From the NCBI GenBank assembly GCA_013368315.1, contig JAACJM010000018.1, positions 186,001-250,000 of the forward strand: a stretch of DNA of 64,000 nucleotides, read 5' to 3'. This document shows positions 36,457 to 47,420 of this stretch, piece after piece. The notes beneath the pieces were generated by a model that was given only the letters and a program-made list of their open reading frames with translations, made no database searches and was not told where the DNA came from. The stretch is from Tetrapyrgos nigripes. Lineage: Eukaryota > Basidiomycota > Agaricomycetes > Agaricales > Campanellaceae. The number at the start of each line of letters is the position of its first letter. Position 1 is the first letter of the stretch. A program made the position numbers and the translations under genes.

Positions 36457-36717
36457 TGTTGAACTGGTGCATTACATGCAGAACAATAGATACTCATAAG
36501 AACAATATGTAATTACCATCATTGATCTATCATATATAGTAAATACATCATTCTCATTATTACAGTAGTCATACATAGTCCCATGAGTAACTCCTGTATC
36601 ACATGTATTTACTCTCTCTCAAAGGTATAAAAGGGCTTCATAGATGGCCCTCTAATAATAAGTTTTATACTTACTTTCATCACTCAACAAGCTCTTAACA
36701 AGCTACTCTTATTCCCA
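36457..36717 (+). repeat. 3' LTR of the copia fragment
   Basis: Begins TGTTGAACTGGTGC directly after a polypurine tract (AAAGGGGAG) and ends ...TTATTCCCA, giving TG...CA ends over 261 bp. It contains GGTATAAAAGGGC near 36624 as a promoter. The right edge is set by the CA dinucleotide only, since there is no 5' LTR for comparison. Confidence 0.6.
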
Positions 36718-38856
36718 GGTAAGTATGGAGTTGCCACTCTGTTTTTAGTGTACTGTTTGTACCATGCCTGCTTGACAATAGACTGGAAAACTAGGTATAG
36801 TCTCATGTTCTTTTTCTTCAACACATAGAATCCTTGACACAGCTTGGGCTCTGTACAGAAAATAAGAAGCTCGAGGAAAGTGTATTTCCAATAAGCACTC
36901 TGCTGCGCTTCCTCATCCATCAGATCTCAATCCTCCCTCATTCTCGCTAAAGGAGCTAGAGAGTCAAAAATTCTTTCACTTGACATATGGTTCCCTCAAA
37001 TCATGCTACATGGGACCTCATACTTCTTCGTCTTTCAAATGATGCCTTGATTTTATCAACAATCCTGCTAGTAAATGTATCCTTTCCAGATCCCTTTAGT
37101 AGTCTGGCAGTCTACCATTGTCATTCCTTTCTCTTCCTTCTTCACAACCCACTTCATCCTTTGTCAGTTTGATGGTAATATATTCAATGCTTCTGCCATC
37201 TGGATGAATTATGATGTACAAGCCAGAGAAGGCTATGAAGGTGATAAGCCAGAAGAGGGTGATGTTATCTCGGAGTTGGATGACAGGTTTGAGGTGGAAG
37301 TGCCAGTTGAATCCAGGTTAGGTTTATTGGGTGATAAGTCTGGAGAGGAAGACTTCATGTTAGATTTTGGGATATGGAAGGAAAGGGAGCCAAGCCTGAT
37401 GGATATGAAAAGGCAAGTGCAGAAGTTTGGTTTGGATGAGTGTAGTAAGCATCAGATATCAACAGCCATGAAACTATGGAGTCTCAGCATACTTTGGGAA
37501 CCATGTGAGTCAGCTTAATTCTTCAGCCTTGAGGTTTATTTACAGATTCCCTTTGTCCAGCTCTGCCATCATTTCCAAAAGGGCTTACCTTCAGTATCTA
37601 GAAGCACAGATATTCTTTCTTATCTTTCATTCCCAGAGACTTAAAGCCATCTAGCTCAGAATTAAAATTGTCACTGCTATGTGCATCTGTGATTGTAGTG
37701 CAACACAGCTTGGATGCAACCTTTATGAAGCTATCAGTTGAATGAGGTGATATAGTTTAAAGTTAAACTTGTGTGTTCAGCAGTGATGTCAGCCAATGAG
37801 TAAGGCTAGATAGGTTGAAAATCATCATCAGAATGAACCTATAATGGGTTTTTTTTTCCCCTAGGAGTAGATTATTTTCAACCTACAAACCCAATCAAGA
37901 ATTTGTCAAATTTACCAGCTCCAATTAGGTTATTCCTGAGGTATCTAGGTTGATTAAAAACCTTCCTGAAGCAAGCTCTATGTTGCCACTTTACAACCTA
38001 TTCAGTAGTACTTTGTCACGAAGATGGCATATACAGCATATAGCAGCTTGGGCTTGAATCAAACAGCCTAGTAATGAAAGCAAAAAAAAAAAAAATTCCA
38101 TTCAAGCTGGCCTACAGATATTTACATGTCTAGTAGTCTTGAGAACAGCATTGCCAGTCAACCTATCCTATCATCATCCTGTCCACTCATATCATCACAC
38201 ATCATCCTGGGCATCATCTTCGCTCTATGGCCATCATTCTCTTGCCCACCCCATTCAGTGCCATTATGGCTGATCAAAGGAAATTAATAATGAGTATGAA
38301 AAATCAGTGAAAAAAAAACACACAGCTGGAGGTATTCTTAGTCTCATTGAACCAGACTGACGATACACAAGGTAGATATGTGTATGTAAGGTATTCTTGT
38401 ACAAGCCATTCATCACCTTCTTGTTAATGACCCAATACCTGTGCAAAGGTTAACTCAAGATGTTGCATGCTTGAAGTGTTGCTATGATCCAAGGGACTTG
38501 AACAGCTTGAAGAAGGGCATTGAGTGGAAGAGACTTGATTTCTTGAGGGTGGAGGTTGCTTGAGGAGTACTTCAAGATATGTTGAGGCCAGACAGAGTTT
38601 ACCTTGCAAGGGCAAAGAGCATGTGCAGCAAGAGACAGCAAGGCTGATGTAAGTTGTGGCTTGGTGCTGTATAGCAGCAGAGTTCAAATGGGACCTAGAA
38701 ACTCAAATGCAACACACCTGCTCACAGCCAGCTGCAGATACTAGTACTACCCACTTTCTTTTGCAGGGCACGCTGTGTATGCAGATCCTGCTTTTGGCAT
38801 GATATGTTCCAGCATATGTCAATGTCCATAATCTAATAATGTAGACTTCAACCTAG
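36718..38856. other. TE-block spacer with one weak hypothetical frame
   Basis: No recognised gene. The frame 37075-37518 (plus) has an acidic second half (EGYEGDKPEEGDVISELDDR) and could be an exon of a decayed gene, but nothing identifies it. An A homopolymer lies at 38081-38094. CpG is scarce throughout. Confidence 0.4.
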
Positions 38857-39366
38857 TGTCGTGACAGTATTATTTTAGGGTATTTTTGTTTATTTTCTGT
38901 TTCTTTTCTTCATCAGTCACTGCTTTTTGATCATCATTTCGTTCATCCTTGTTGCCCTATCTTTTGTTCATTTTTCTTTGATCATCTATGCACAGCTACT
39001 ATCCCCTGTTTCATCATTTGTTCATCTTTTATGATATATCTCTTATAGGCATCTTTTGTTCATCTTTTCATGATACATTTCTTATGGGGACAATAGGCTG
39101 TACTTTGATTGTTTTGGGCAGTTCTCTGATTCCTCTTTTCACTTTCCTCAGTTATTATCTTGTCTTCTGTTCTGTATATAAACCTAGAGTAGTAGCTCCC
39201 TAGTCCCCATCTTGACCTCTTTGTCTTGGGACTAGGTGAGCATCTCATGTATCTCTCATCTTTACTTAATATCAACTTCGTCTTGGGACTAGTTTCTCAT
39301 TGTCTTTTGTCTACTGTTGCTCTGTCTACATCTACTGTTTGAGCCAAGTGTGTGCTCTACACCACA
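38857..39366 (+). mobile_element. Solo LTR, 510 bp, with CCTAG target duplication
   Basis: Starts TGTCGTGACAG and ends CTACACCACA, and is flanked by the direct repeat CCTAG at 38852-38856 and 39367-39371. It contains a TATATAAA-type promoter (near 39176), TTC-rich repeats and a TTGGGACTAG motif occurring twice (39226 and 39281). The TGTCGTGACA start and 5-bp duplication fit a Ty3/gypsy LTR. No internal domain remains, so it arose by LTR-LTR recombination. Confidence 0.8.
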
Positions 39367-39530
39367 CCTAGTCACTCAGAAAATTTGTTCTCAAAAGTCC
39401 ACCTGGAAATAGGTTGTTTCCATTCAGCCTATTGCACCTCCAAGCAACCTAATTCCAGGTGGTGTGGATTTTCACTCTGACTTAGGTTAAAAGGTAACCT
39501 AAGTGAGCTTCACAGTGATGGACGCTTAGA

Positions 39531-39942
39531 GCTTTTTGCAAGAATATTCATTGGATCTACTATGGCAGTGGTATCTTTGCATATGATGCAGTCGTCTACT
39601 ACTAAATACACTCTAAGTGTTAGTATAACTGCATAGATAGCTATTGCCCCCAATGTGTGGACATCTCCATATCATGAGAACCAACATCAGCTCCATCTGC
39701 AAACTTGACAGTTTCCAGCTCCCTGTGGATATAAGATGTCATTGCAAACGTTCCTCCCTCACACTTACACTCATACTCAGCTCTCAAGTCGAGGAGCATA
39801 CAATTCCCTAGAATGGATAGTGTAGAAAGGGTTAGGGAGTTTAATACTGTTGTCAGTGTTTGCTATTTGACATGATGAATTAGCCTCAAGCATCTTTCCA
39901 AAGAAAAACTCGAGCAGACTAACCTCTGGGTTGGCAACAGGG
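39531..39942. pseudogene. Diverged duplicate of the PPOX C / DUF6533 3' ends
   Basis: Matches 27896-28320 base for base with short indels: the tail of PPOX C (FIGSTMAVVSLHMMQSS here against FIGFAMAVVSLRMMQSS), the 28-bp gap and the last exons of the minus-strand DUF6533-type gene. Most differences are C to T or G to A at CpG positions of the original. The copy begins and ends abruptly and has no open frame for either gene. It lies about 165 bp to the right of the solo LTR. Confidence 0.85.
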
Positions 39943-42296
39943 TATAAAAAGCAGAAAAAATGATGAGAAGGAAGATAAGTAATACTGTTCAAATAATAAT
40001 CAAAGTTATAACTCTTAGAGCACTTTAGTTACAAGGCCAAATGAAATGAGGCTGAGTTTATTACACTCTATTTCTGCTTGTGGCTATGTTTAAGTGTTCC
40101 CAATTTTACCCATCTGTTCAATTCCAGAGTTTCTAGTCTTTCTGTGTGTGGCTATGTGCAAATGTTCCTCTTTCTGTGCAGCCTGTAGCAGTTGATCGGA
40201 CCTTTCACCCATCGGATTTTCAGTCTTTCCTTTCCATTTTCGTTGCAGGGGTCTACATACAACTCAATCTAATGACCAATTTCTTTCCCTCTCATACACG
40301 GTATATTCCTTTGCTTGCCAGCTACTAGTCTGGCTGGGCAAGTTCCTCTCGCCGCTTCTTTTTTCCATTCTTTTCACATTGCTGCTCATGAGGCATTTTC
40401 CACTTCATTTCTGATAATTGACAGGGTCTAATTCACCTGTCAGTTCTTTTCCCCCCTCTTTCATGGCACCATGAAGCTCCTTCCACACCGTTCTTTTTCA
40501 CTGCATCTAGCCTTGTGTTGAGGCTGTCAATGTACCCCTTTTCCCCTCCAGAACTGCCTATTTACCCATCTCATCTCTCCCTATGAAACCCTCAATGCTG
40601 GCACCCTTCTAACCACTTTATCAGTATTCTCTTTGGCTGGCAATTCAACAAGTTTCAGGTGCAATATTGAGTAGGGGAACATTGAGTAGAAGAATCTCCA
40701 GTGGTCAAGTCTACAAAACTCTTTTCTATTTGTCCACCCCTAGACTTTCAAAATCAAGGGGTATGTCTACCTCTTTTCACTAACTCTCACTGCAAAAACA
40801 TATTGCTAACCCATGTGAGATTAGAATTGTGAACATGTTCAAACTGTGGTTAGGTTGTATATGTTCTGCTACAACAACAGACGTCTCTGTGGTAGATTGA
40901 GGTCAAAATTGACAGTTCCTGTCTTTCTAAAATGCAGCGAGATTTTTTACCAGCCTTTCAGTTGATCAGGTATATACTGAAGAAGTTCCAGCCAATAGCA
41001 TCTGCTTGGTTGGATATACAGGTCAGCAGAATTGTTCAGAAAAAAGTCAATAAATTAATGTGTACTTGTCCACTTACGATACTTTTAGATTTGAGTCTCT
41101 TGAAATGTGTAGTTAGAAAGAAGTCATATCAAATTAATGTGTACTATAGAACCAACCTGCTCGGCCTCGTATTTGCCACGGCTTCGCCGCTGGCCCACAC
41201 CGCCTTCATACCACGAAGTACGTAGGAAAGCTGATACAAAACAGTACTTTTGCACTTTCAAACTCTGAATTACTTCAGATATCCATAAACTTACAGATAA
41301 ACAAAGGGATTATTGGTAGGTAATGAGCTCATCATCGTCACAAAGGCAAAGTGGCGGGCGGACATTACACCAACAATAAATAATGTTGGCGCGCCGCCTG
41401 CGAATGGTCTTGCTTACCCAGACACTCCTGACTACAGCGCAAGTCCACAGCCTTTCCAGGTTTAAACTTTAAGCAACTTGGTGGATAATCCTTATAATGT
41501 CTTGTATCCAGCCTTACTTATCAGCGATCAAATAACCACTTCGCGACGGACCAAATGGCTGCCCGAATCCAGTGCCATCCTGCATGACAAAAGCCATCAA
41601 GTATAGACCTTGGATAGAACTTGTGAAAATTACGCGTTCACTTTCTTCTCAACCTGCGAATATTTACGATGTGGAGCCTGTAAATTTTTGAATGGAGCAG
41701 GACTTGCAGAAAAATTCTCACTTTGAAGGAAATCAACCTGCAAAAAATAGCCATCATAAGGAACAGACCTGTGAAATTTTCAGCAAGCATGGGTTGGAGG
41801 ATTAAGAAAGTGTTCAGTCAACCGGGTGATTCTACCTTTATGCAATCGATTGAGGCTGTCCCAGTATAGTGGGTGCAGACTGAGTTTGTTTTAGTTTGTT
41901 TGCAATTGGTCGCGTATTGCCTTGCTGGATTTAGAAAAAGGAACCTTGCCATCGTATTGTCGTTAGTGCATTGTGTGTTTAACAAGGTGTTCAAGATTTA
42001 AATTGTTTCGGTGGTGACTGCCGGGAAGTAACCCAAACTTTGAACGTTGTAACTTGTCGTTGGTCATGTCAACACTAAAAAGCACAAGGCATACAGAAGT
42101 AGGAGAGTAGAGATAGAAATAGTTATACACCATCCCAAAGGATAGAAATGTCGCGTCATGAGTCACGAGCACGTAGAGACATCGAAGTCATAGTCGTAGT
42201 ATGTGAGTAATCCGGCCGAGGTCGGTCATTAAATCCATCATAAATCCATCCCCAGAAGCCTAAGCCTTACGCATTGTGCTCACTAGGCATTGGGTA
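39943..42296. other. Gene-free interval at the right edge of the TE block
   Basis: No gene recognised. CpG-poor TE-like sequence continues to about 41.1 kb. From there GC content and CpG rise again, and the last 800 bp read as the 3' flank of the sugar transporter. Frames present (40932-41225, 41963-42172) show no family resemblance. Confidence 0.5.
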
Positions 42297-44608
42297 CTAG
42301 GCATCAGTGGGCGTCCCCGACCCTTTCCCCCTCTCCCTCCTCTCCTTAATCTCCTTCTTTTCCTTCCTCAACCTCTGACTCTCCCTAACCCCGAAACCGC
42401 CCCTCCCCCCATTCGCACCCTTAAACACCCCCCTAACCTCTTCCAAACTCAACCCTGCCGTCTCGGGGAAACAACAAAACACGAAAACCCATCCCAGAAA
42501 ACACAGGCCTGCGTAAAACCCAAAGGCTCCTGCTGGTGTGATTTTATCCATTAACGAGAGGTAGGTAGATCCGATGAGGAAGTTCGCAGCCCAATTCATC
42601 GCAGTCGAGAGCGAGGTTCCTAGGCCTCGGTATTCGAGAGAGAAGAATTCGCCTTGCTGCCAGGGGACGTTGCCGAGACCAGTTGCGTAGGAGGCGACGT
42701 AGATGATCATGGAGAGGAGGACGATGGCAGACCAGGAGTGGGGGTAGGAGGTGTTGTCGACTAGGAAGCCAGAGGTTTTGCGGGTGAGGTCTAAGTTGGG
42801 GAGCGTTAGTTTCGTGTTTTGGTACGGGAGGAAGGGAAGAGTGTAATGGAAAAGAAAAAGTGAGTCGGGCCAGCGCCAACGACAAAACAAAGGCAGAAAA
42901 AGACAGATATTCCACTCACAATGAAACGCAATAGCAGCCAACACCAATCCAAACACCATACCCGGTGCACTCCATACCATAATCCTTCGTCTACCGATCT
43001 GATCTATCCATTTTAGCGCAATGAGTGTGAAGATAAAGTTGGTGCCAGAGACGATGAGACCCACGGCGGTGGGTTGGTCGAAGCCGATTTGCTTGAAGAT
43101 GGTGGCTGAGTAGTACATGAGGGTGTTGAAGCCGGAGAGTTGTTGGTAGGCTTGCATGCCGCAGCCGAGGACTGGGAGAGAGGGAGAGGTGTTAGTGGAT
43201 GCTCGTTTAAAGGAGAGGATGAAATTTTTTGGGTGCGAAGGGAGAATAGTGCAGACGACGACGAAGGATAGAACAGACAAAAAGAGTTACACGCACTCAA
43301 TGCCCTCCTGTTAACTCCATCCACCAGCATATTTCTAAATCTCTGGAAAAAGGTCGTGGAGTTTGCGACTTCGATGGACTGTTTGACAGTTGCTTGAAGC
43401 ACCTTGACCTACGTCTTCGTCAGCAGAAGCAGAATGGAAAAGGGTGGTCTTCAACGGACCTTCAGTTCCACCTCTTCAGGCTTGGCATAAGCGTAAATTT
43501 TACTCATAATTTTCGTGGCTGCTTCTAGGTTTCCTCTCCTAATCAATACACGGGCTACATTGACGTCACCAGCCAGCGTCAAAAACGGATGATTGAACAG
43601 GCACTCACGACTCTCCGGAAGGAAGAATAAGAAAGCCAGCTGTAAACCCGCCGGCACGGCACCTAACCCAACCATCCACCTCCAACCCCCAGAAATCTGC
43701 TCGAAACCAGCTCCAATCCCATAAGCTATGACCTGGCCCAAAGTGATCATCACCACGTTAAGAACGACCATACGTCCCCTGAGACGCGTAGGCGAGAGTT
43801 CTTGGATATAGAGCGGCGCTATACATGATGCCAGTCCGACACCTACACCTATAAGAAACCGGTTGCCAATCTACACACAAGACAAAAGTGAGGACGTCAG
43901 AGATGAGCGTACAGTCGCATGACGGCAACTCACCATAGGCCAAACACCATGACATACTGCCTGGCCTACAGCTCCGCCTATAAAAATGATATCGGCGATG
44001 CCCAACACGGGTCTTCGCCCTGTCCAATCTGATAGAACACCGGCTACGATACCACCAAGGAGAGCCCCTAGTGTTGTTGCGGATGTAATGAATTCCTAAT
44101 CGTTGAAGAATCGGGACATGGTCAGCATCATGCCAACGAAGCGGGAAGCGGGAACGAGGAGAGTCAGCTGACGGAGGATAATATAAAACGCCAGTGTGCA
44201 GAAGGACATAGGAACACCGAACAGCGTGCACAATGTCGATCCTGGACAATCGTGGATATGACCTACATACCTTTTGTGTATTGGTCAATTCAAAGGCTCC
44301 GTCTCTCAAGTCCGTACCTATCGTGACCAACGCTCCGGAGATGACACCGGTGTCGTAACCTGCACCACAACTCGGTCGTCATCATTGCAAGCAACAACCT
44401 CGTGTGCCAACTCACCGAACAGTAACCCAGATATCGAGGAGCACGCAACCAACAACCACACAAACCAAGTCGTCCTTTCCTCTCCTTCTGCAACGACAGC
44501 CAACTCATTGATTTCCCCAGAGTCCATGTCATGCAAAATCTCCTGGAAATCCAGTTGAGTCTTCTCATCGCTAGGCCGTCGTTTCTCGTATTCCGTTGGT
44601 GTAGCCAT
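42297..44608 (-). CDS. MFS sugar transporter, myo-inositol transporter type
   Basis: Eight minus-strand exons: 44608-44416, 44359-44271, 44095-43934, 43870-43609, 43554-43460, 43408-43297, 43171-42920 and 42790-42297. The joined frame is 552 residues, close to the family norm. Signature motifs are [30 protein letters not shown], the PESPRVLIRRG block, [42 protein letters not shown] and [12 protein letters not shown]. The combination GNVPWQQGE with a long cytoplasmic N terminus is typical of fungal proton-coupled inositol carriers (ITR1-like). Twelve membrane helices are expected, at the plasma membrane. The basic C-terminal tail is KE/R-rich. It is divergent from PPOX D across a 448-bp shared promoter. 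Two donors are atypical (GTCCGT and GTGCGT). Substrate is inferred from family only. Confidence 0.9.
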
Positions 44609-45056
44609 ACTTCAGCTTGCGGACAATGCGACAAGGAAGAAAACACGAAGAAAAGGGATGGAGAGACGGATACTAGACAGCTTTGACTGGACTTTTATAA
44701 GTTGTCGACGGCCTGGGTCATGGGACACCTCTTCAAATGGGTTGCCCCTCGCTTTTCGGGACGGGAGTGCAATGGAAGAACAAAACTTTCGCGGAAAAAA
44801 GTCGTTTTGGCGATTTCAAAAAAACCTTCTATCGGATCAGCGGATCGGAAGCCGTAATGCCGATTTTCCGTTTATGGAAGTCGACCCGGCGATAATCCAA
44901 ATTTGGTTCATCGTCCGTGTGGATGACTTCATAATCTCTTCCCCGCACCACCACCATTGCCGGCCTCCTCACATACCTAGCTCAACTTGCCTTTCAGGTA
45001 GCGCTTCGTCCAACCAAGCAAACGCGTACTCAAGCTATAAGCAAATCTTCTGGAGG
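44609..45056. promoter_or_regulatory. Shared divergent promoter region
   Basis: 448 bp between the start codons of the minus-strand sugar transporter and plus-strand PPOX D. It has to carry both promoters. TTATAAG at 44695-44701 could be a TATA-like site. I cannot assign operators or binding sites with confidence. Confidence 0.5.
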
Positions 45057-46488
45057 ATGGGCCAATTCTTCGACTCAATTCCTCCTTCCCTCATACCTTG
45101 GATCCAGAAGCAGCAAATCTTTTGGGTAGCAACAGCCCCTCTTTCCAAAGACGGCCATGTAAACCTCTCGCCCAAGTGTACTCGAGGAATGTTTTATGTT
45201 TTTGATGAGAAAACAGTGTGGTACGAAGATATGACTGGTAGTGGTAAGTGAGACTTTTTGTAGAACCGCTTCATTCTGGTGCCTTTGTCTTGACCTCTAG
45301 AGATGCGAAATACTAATCCTTCATTTATGTGTACATTGGCTCAGGCGTCGAAACCATTTCTCACATACGCGAGAACGGACGAGTTACTATTCTCTTCACT
45401 GCATTTGAAGGTCCACCACGAATTGTTAGGCTGTTTGGTACAGGTGAGCTTTCCTCCCATGATCCGTATACCTCGTCTCTGTATGGCACACGCTGGCAGG
45501 AATCATCCACGAATTCGGAAGCACAGAATATAACACACTTATACCACCTGAAACTCGCCAACCAGGTTCCAGAGCAGTGATTATGGTAGACGTCCATAAG
45601 GTTGGGACGGTGAGTATCTTGGTTTTTTTGCTGTTTGTTCATAGGAAGGTCTAAGAATAACTGTATCTCCTCCCTGTTTATATCGTTCTCTATGTCCTTC
45701 CCATCCACTTATCTTGTGTCTCGACTCGAACAGGCCTGCGGCTACTCCATCCCCTTCTTCGACTTCAAATCCCATAGGAATCAGCTCCATCAATGGGCTG
45801 TGAAGAAGGAGGTTTTTGACACTAGTTTCGATCCTTTGGCACCCAGTGAAAGCGACAATCCGAGTCTCACTCGGAATGGAGGTGCATTTTTGTTTTGAAT
45901 CATCATTTATATACTGTACCGTTTCGTTCGGCGAAATTTTACCATTTTTAGGTGAGTTTTGATGCTTTTTGAGGGTGTAACGGGGTGAAATTGGTACAGT
46001 ACACGTACCATCGCCTCGTCGTTCTCGAGCTCCTTCTACCTGTTTTTGTCATATTCTTCTTATTCCAAACCTTCTACCAAGCCGTACAGCTAACCAAGCT
46101 ATCTCATTCTACAGATTTCCATGCCTCACCCTCAGCAGGCTTACTCTCAGAAAAAGGCATCCGCTCCTACTGGCTCGCCCACAACGCTCATTCCATCGAT
46201 GGAATCCCCGGTCTCGCTACCGCCCCAATGTGTGAATTGGCGAAGAGTAAGGAAGTATGGGGGTTTACGAGTAGGAGGACGTACACATCAGATCAATTTG
46301 CTTCTGAATCAATGGATTCCCCCGTCGGAAATGGTTCGGGGACGGGTACTGGTGGGATAATAAGGGAGAAGGACAGAATACATAAGAGTAAGACTAAAGG
46401 GAGCCTGGGAGATTCGAGTTTTTGGATGGGTGTCGGGGTTGGCGTGGGTGTTATGGGTGTTTGGATGAGTGTGAGAGGGTGTATGTGA
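45057..46488 (+). CDS. PPOX-like FMN-binding split-barrel protein, copy D
   Basis: Five exons: 45057-45243, 45345-45443, 45500-45609, 45734-45881 and 46115-46488; 305 residues. The first three introns sit exactly where they do in copies A-C, and a fourth intron (233 bp) is specific to this copy. The acceptor at 46114 is preferred for its pyrimidine tract, though CAG at 46135 and 46138 would also keep frame. The sequence MGQFFDSIPPSLIPWIQKQQ, FWVATAPLSKDGHVNLSPK, WYEDMTGSGVETISH, PPRIVRLFGTG and ACGYSIPFFDF places it in the same family. It is the most divergent copy, with its own C-terminal region ending in a Gly/Val-rich hydrophobic segment (WMGVGVGVGVMGVWM) that may be a membrane anchor. Probably the older, single-locus member. 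Confidence 0.87.
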
Positions 46489-47420
46489 TGATGTAGGTGG
46501 CAAGAGTAAGTGGGGTAAGGTACTAAGATACATACTAGGATCCGAGGGTACCGGTGCAACGGTAGTTGAAGAAGTTTTGAAAACAAATTTCTTTGTATCT
46601 TTGTATTTATATAAAGCTCGCAAGCTTAAGCCAATGGCGAGCTGCCAATTTGCAATCTTTACTTTCGTCTTGGTTTTTCTCTTTCCTCGTATCTATTCAT
46701 GTATCCCCCGCAGCAAACAAGCACTTCGTAATTTTCCTAGTCTTACGTTAATCTTGGTCTCGAGTTCTAGGATGTTGTGTAGGCCAGAAGAAACGAAAAG
46801 GTCAATACATGTATGTGTGACGCAGATAGGGGTTTCTCTCACGAGTCACGGCATGGACGCGTCGTCAAATCACGGTGCGACATGATCAGTTTTTCCTGTG
46901 ATTTTCAAATTCAACGAACCGCTGCTGCGATCGCGAGCTGTCGGCTAGTCGATCTCATCCCGCCGTTTCATAACCTTTTATAACTCCTTTCTCCTCCCAC
47001 TGCAGACGACTCATACCTGAAACTTCTCCTAGGTCTATGCGCGCTCAACTATCTCTATGGATTTGGGAGGCACGCTTGGCCATAGCTAACATAACTTTCG
47101 CTGCATCGCCAAGGCGGCAAGCCATCATCACCATCTCAACTCATTCATCAAAATCCTTGAATCCCTGTCAATGACAAGAACCTGATTACCGATCAGCGCT
47201 CATAGCTCAGCCAAGTCAACGTGTAGATATATGCAGGGCCGCTTAAGGTTTGTCCGCTAGCAATTCCAGGCAATTCCCTACATCACCATGATACATCATA
47301 CATACTGCGCCGGTAGGGCCATATGTATATATCTGACGGCCATGGGTAATCAGATTTCTCTTTTGCACCACCCACCTCCCTAGGCCCCCGTTGATGATAC
47401 GCATGGGCAGAAGCAGATCC
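46489..47420. other. Intergenic between PPOX D and GH76
   Basis: No gene found. Short frames on both strands have no family signal. It holds the PPOX D 3' region and the GH76 promoter; no clear TATA box was seen. Confidence 0.6.

Noticed and set aside
42297..43280. Single 327-codon frame as a complete transporter
   Set aside because: It reads through two introns; only the multi-exon model gives the full sugar-porter motif series.
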